64,000 nucleotides of DNA from Tenebrio molitor (taxonomy: Eukaryota; Arthropoda; Insecta; Coleoptera; Tenebrionidae): the NCBI RefSeq assembly GCF_963966145.1, contig NC_091052.1:10974001-11038000 (forward strand). The letters are read 5' to 3'. Numbering within the stretch: the first letter of the stretch is position 1; every line of letters begins with the position of its first letter. Of the stretch, positions 60,570-64,000 are shown in pieces. Below the pieces are notes generated by a model. That model saw nothing but the letters and a program-made list of their open reading frames with translations, searched no databases and was not told the DNA's origin. The position numbers and the translations under genes were made by a program.

Positions 60570-63500
60570 ATGTCGGCGCTCTTTAAGAAAAAAGTGGAGA
60601 GGCGAAAGTCGCTCTCCAGGAAAGAGATCAGTCTTGCGAGGCTCGAGAACTTCAGGAAGGAAGTCATCACTGACACACACTCTGTGGCGTTGGGTATGTG
60701 CCAAAGAAAATTTATCGGCAAATTGTCAATGTAAACTTGCACCTGGATAAATAACGAAAATTATTTTTAAAAGAATCGAAAAAAATAATTATGGGAGTGC
60801 ATGTTGTTTAGCAATTCTTACGGCGTGTGTGCAGGAGCGTCCCGTCACTCTTGCACGCAATACAGTCAATTACTTATGACTGTTTCATTGGTGTTAATGT
60901 GAATGTTTTTTAATTTATGACAAAGCGAAAAATTGCTTGTTGGTATTTTATTTTTAAAGGGATCACTCGGGCCACACGAAATTATCACCTTCTTGGTCGC
61001 GATGCTTCAGTTTGTTGGTTTATTTGCTTAATTAAGGCGTACCTCTGGGACAACATGACCTACATCTAGGGACGTTAAAAAGTAACGACGCTAGGACCAT
61101 CAGCCGATAAATCGCCAATCATTTTTAATTAAATTTGTTAAGTTTATATAAAGAATCTTATTTTTAGAGCAAATTCTTAAAATGGGGTCGTGCAACACGA
61201 TCTTCCAAAACAAATGAATTTCGCTGCTTTACTAAACATTTCGTACACGCTTAAATCCAATTTTACTTAAAACCTGCAACATTTTAATTACAAACTGGAA
61301 TTCAAGATAAACAGTTAATTTATCACGGCGAAATGTAAATCGCGAAATTCATTGTTACTGCCGTGCTTTACGATGTTTATAATTTTTTTATTTTAGCGGC
61401 GAGTTCCATCAAAACATATATCGAGCGTCGCGGCAGCTTAAAGCTACTTGTTGATACAACCACTTACATCACAACTGGGTGTTTACATTTGGTATGAGGT
61501 CACAAATGTAAACACCGGATCTCGAACGCCTTTTCAGAAATTCGGATTTTGAAAAAAAAAATAAATTTAGAGATTTTATAGCCCACGCGAAATATTTATT
61601 ACTTAAACATCCACTGGATATATCTAGTACCCCTGTAGCAGCATACGACGTGACGTCATAACTAGGGTCATAACTTTCATTCAGGGATGGACAAATCTAC
61701 AAAGAATGCAGATTTAGAGAATGCAAGATATTTATTAAAAATTACGATTGGATATGATTTCAGGGGAGTTGTGCCGCCGTTTAAACACCGACCGCGAAAC
61801 CGGATTAACTCCGGAACAAGCTGCCGAAATCCTCGCCAAAACCGGCCCCAACACCCTTACCCCTTCGACCAAAACTCCCGAAATAGTAAAATTCATCAGA
61901 ACATTAACGCAAGGTGAGTAAATCTATCACAATGTCGCGTTTCCTCTTGTCCATTGCCAAAATTACTCATCTAGAAATTTTATGAAGTGGCTGTTTGTAT
62001 ACACAAGCCTAAAATTTTGATTTGTATGGCAGTTAATCGTCATTTGGCCTAAATATAGATCGGTATTTATGCTATATTTAAAATCGAACTGGTTTACTCG
62101 AGATGCTCCCATCGCAAGCTTTCGCAAACTTTTCGATTCGAGCAGAGAAAGCTCCCAGGCAAGATTCATCGAATTGGTGTTTCAGGGTTTTCCATTCTGT
62201 TGTGGATAGGCGCTCTGCTCTGCTTCACTGCGGTGATAATTCGCACGATAACAACGCATGAAACAGACTCCGACAACCTAATTTTGGGATGTGTTCTTGT
62301 CGTCGTGGTGGTGGTAACAGGATGTTTCATGTACTTTCAGGAACACAAAAGTCAAAAGGTTTGATCTTTAACGGTTTATTTGTATTTGTCAGTACGCTCA
62401 AATTCACGTTTTCACAACTCCTTTCAGCTATTAATAAATCAATTTTTCAACAATTTTGGCAATCTCTTTCAAAAAATTTTCCAAGCAGAAAATAGTCACT
62501 GGGCTCTTTTTTCTATTTTGCGTCTATAATACAGCGCTTCACTGTTCATTTTCAAAACTTGGACGCGTGCGATAGAAACTCGTTTTTTAATTAATTAAAT
62601 TAATTTTGAAACTGATTCCTATCATAGATTATGGAATCCTTTGCCAACATGGTCCCCCCCAAAGCCACAGTGATCCGTGGGGGTGAGACGATGACCATCA
62701 TGTCTCAAGATTTGGTGGTGGGAGACTTGGTCGAAATGAAATTCGGCGATCGAATTCCAGCAGACATCCGCGTTATCCACAGTCAAGGCTTCAAGGTTAG
62801 ACGATTCAAAATTTTCATTTTTCTACCACTATAGATTTAATTTAGGTGGACAACTCCGCCCTGACCGGAGAATCTGAACCGCAGTTCCGCGGAAGCGAAT
62901 GCACCAGCGACAACATTCTGGAAACCAAAAACTTTGCTTTCTTCTCAACCAACGCCGTGGAGGGCACAGCGAAGGGCATCGTGTGCGCTTGTGGTGACCA
63001 AACCACGATGGGTCGAATAGCGGGACTGACTGCAAGATTGCAACCCAACAAAACTCCAATAGCTCGCGAGCTTGAGCAATTCATGAAAATAATAAGCGTG
63101 TGGGCTTGCTTTTTGGGGGTGGTATTCGGCGCTGCAGCTCTAGCGATGAATTACTCGTGGATCGAAGCCTCTCTGTTTCTGATCGGGATCATCGTAGCCA
63201 ACGTCCCTGAAGGTACCCTCTCGTGCCACGTTTCAACCAAAAATGCATGGTTTTGTTTAGGTCTCCTCGCCACAGTCACTGTTTGTTTGTCCGTAACGGC
63301 GAAGAAAATGGCGGCGAAAAACTGTCTGGTGAAGAATCTCGAAGCGGTGGAAACTCTTGGTTCAACTTCAGTCATCTGTTCTGACAAGACTGGTACTCTC
63401 ACCCAGAACAAAATGACGGTGTGTCATTTTTGGTGCGATAATAAAATAATTCACGCCGACTCTACCAACCAACAGGAAGAAGCGAAGGATTACATGGGGA

Positions 63501-64000
63501 GCGAGGGTAGGAGTAGTGATAACTAAATAGTTTGTGTCGATTACATAGGTGGGTTTCAGGTTTCAAGGTGTTGATGAGATGCGCAACTCTTTGCAACAGG
63601 GCGGAATTCATCCACGGCGAGGAGAACAAGCCGATTCTTCAGAGAAAAGTGAGAGGCGACGCTAGCGAAGAAGCCATCTTGAAGTTCGTCGAGTTGAGCA
63701 AAGTCGAAGGGTCGCCGTCCAAATTTAGACAAAACAGTCCAAAACTCCTCGAGATTCCGTTCAGTTCGACCACCAAGTACCAGATTTCGATCCATGGCCT
63801 TCAGGACGGTAGATGTCTGATGGTGATGAAAGGAGCTCCCGAACGCATCTTGGCTCGTTGCACCAAAATTTGTTTAAACAAGGAGACCAAAGAGTTGAGT
63901 GACGATTTGAGAAGAATTTGTGACCAAGCGTGCATCGAACTGGCAGAAAAGGGCGAGAGAGTCTTGGGATTTTGTGATCTGCTGTTGGACGAGAGCTACA
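60570..64000 (+). CDS. Na+/K+-ATPase alpha-subunit paralog, second copy (cut by window end)
   Basis: Second P-type ATPase, head-to-head with the first. Exons: 60570-60693, 61764-61913, 62186-62358, 62628-62795, 62846-63212, 63261-63506, 63560 to the end; about 556 residues visible. N-terminal ARLENFRKE and TDRETGLTPEQA, M1-M2 (GFSILLWIGALLC), GESEP, NVPEGLL, and the catalytic CSDKTGTLTQN are present; the frame is still open in the nucleotide-binding domain (MKGAPERILARC). Exon lengths 150 and 168 equal those of the divergent copy, but intron positions differ later: this gene has a 48-nt intron inside PEG-LLAT (63213-63260, open in frame) and lacks the intron that splits the other copy at GTGR-G. 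Residues around ouabain position 111 (IIRTITTHETDSDN) do not show Gln. Intron 1 is 1070 nt with no recognised content. Confidence 0.92.

Overview
This 64 kb window is animal nuclear DNA, almost certainly from a beetle. The genes are split by short (about 38-60 nt) GT-AG introns in an AT-rich background with many small terminal-inverted-repeat elements. The telomerase reverse transcriptase at 21368-23185 is the short form without a TEN domain; its overall layout and its C-terminal end resemble the Tribolium enzyme as I remember it. No bacterial operons, CRISPR arrays, rRNA or tRNA genes were seen. Exon boundaries were worked out by hand from splice signals, reading-frame phase and family homology.

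Layout, left to right. (1) 1-5779, minus: REV3, catalytic subunit of DNA polymerase zeta, 3' end outside the window. (2) 6719-9869, plus: a Toll-family receptor, divergent from REV3. (3) 10130-19033, plus: three tandem, complete dual-GAF cyclic-nucleotide phosphodiesterases of the PDE10 type. (4) 19391-20448, minus: sorting nexin 3; (5) 21368-23185, plus: TERT, divergent from Snx3. (6) 23929-28653, plus: a many-exon type I membrane protein built of mannose-6-phosphate-receptor-like repeats (Lerp/CI-MPR type). (7) 28654-32805: a repeat-rich gap with two TIR elements and a roughly 141-bp tandem satellite. (8) 32806-33249 Mea1 homolog and 33612-36969 TTC7, both plus. (9) 40528-43940, plus: calmodulin, behind a GC-rich promoter region. 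(10) 46588-52830, plus: a conserved-looking protein I cannot name, assembled from seven exons including a 12-nt microexon. (11) 54494-55939, plus: a ZAD-C2H2 zinc-finger protein. (12) 55997-59710 (minus) and 60570 to the window end (plus): two head-to-head Na,K-ATPase alpha-like paralogs, the second cut by the window edge.

The genes do not form one pathway. They are a typical euchromatic mix: DNA damage tolerance (REV3), telomere maintenance (TERT), innate immunity/development (Toll), cyclic nucleotide breakdown (PDE cluster), endosomal sorting (Snx3 and the Lerp-like receptor), PI4P synthesis at the plasma membrane (TTC7), calcium signalling (calmodulin) and ion transport (ATPases). Locally interesting points are the two gene-family expansions (PDE10 x3, ATPase alpha x2), several MITE families in introns, a GC-AG intron, 48-nt introns that are open in frame, a microexon, a 32-codon internal duplication in the Lerp-like gene and two candidate Rev7-binding motifs in REV3.
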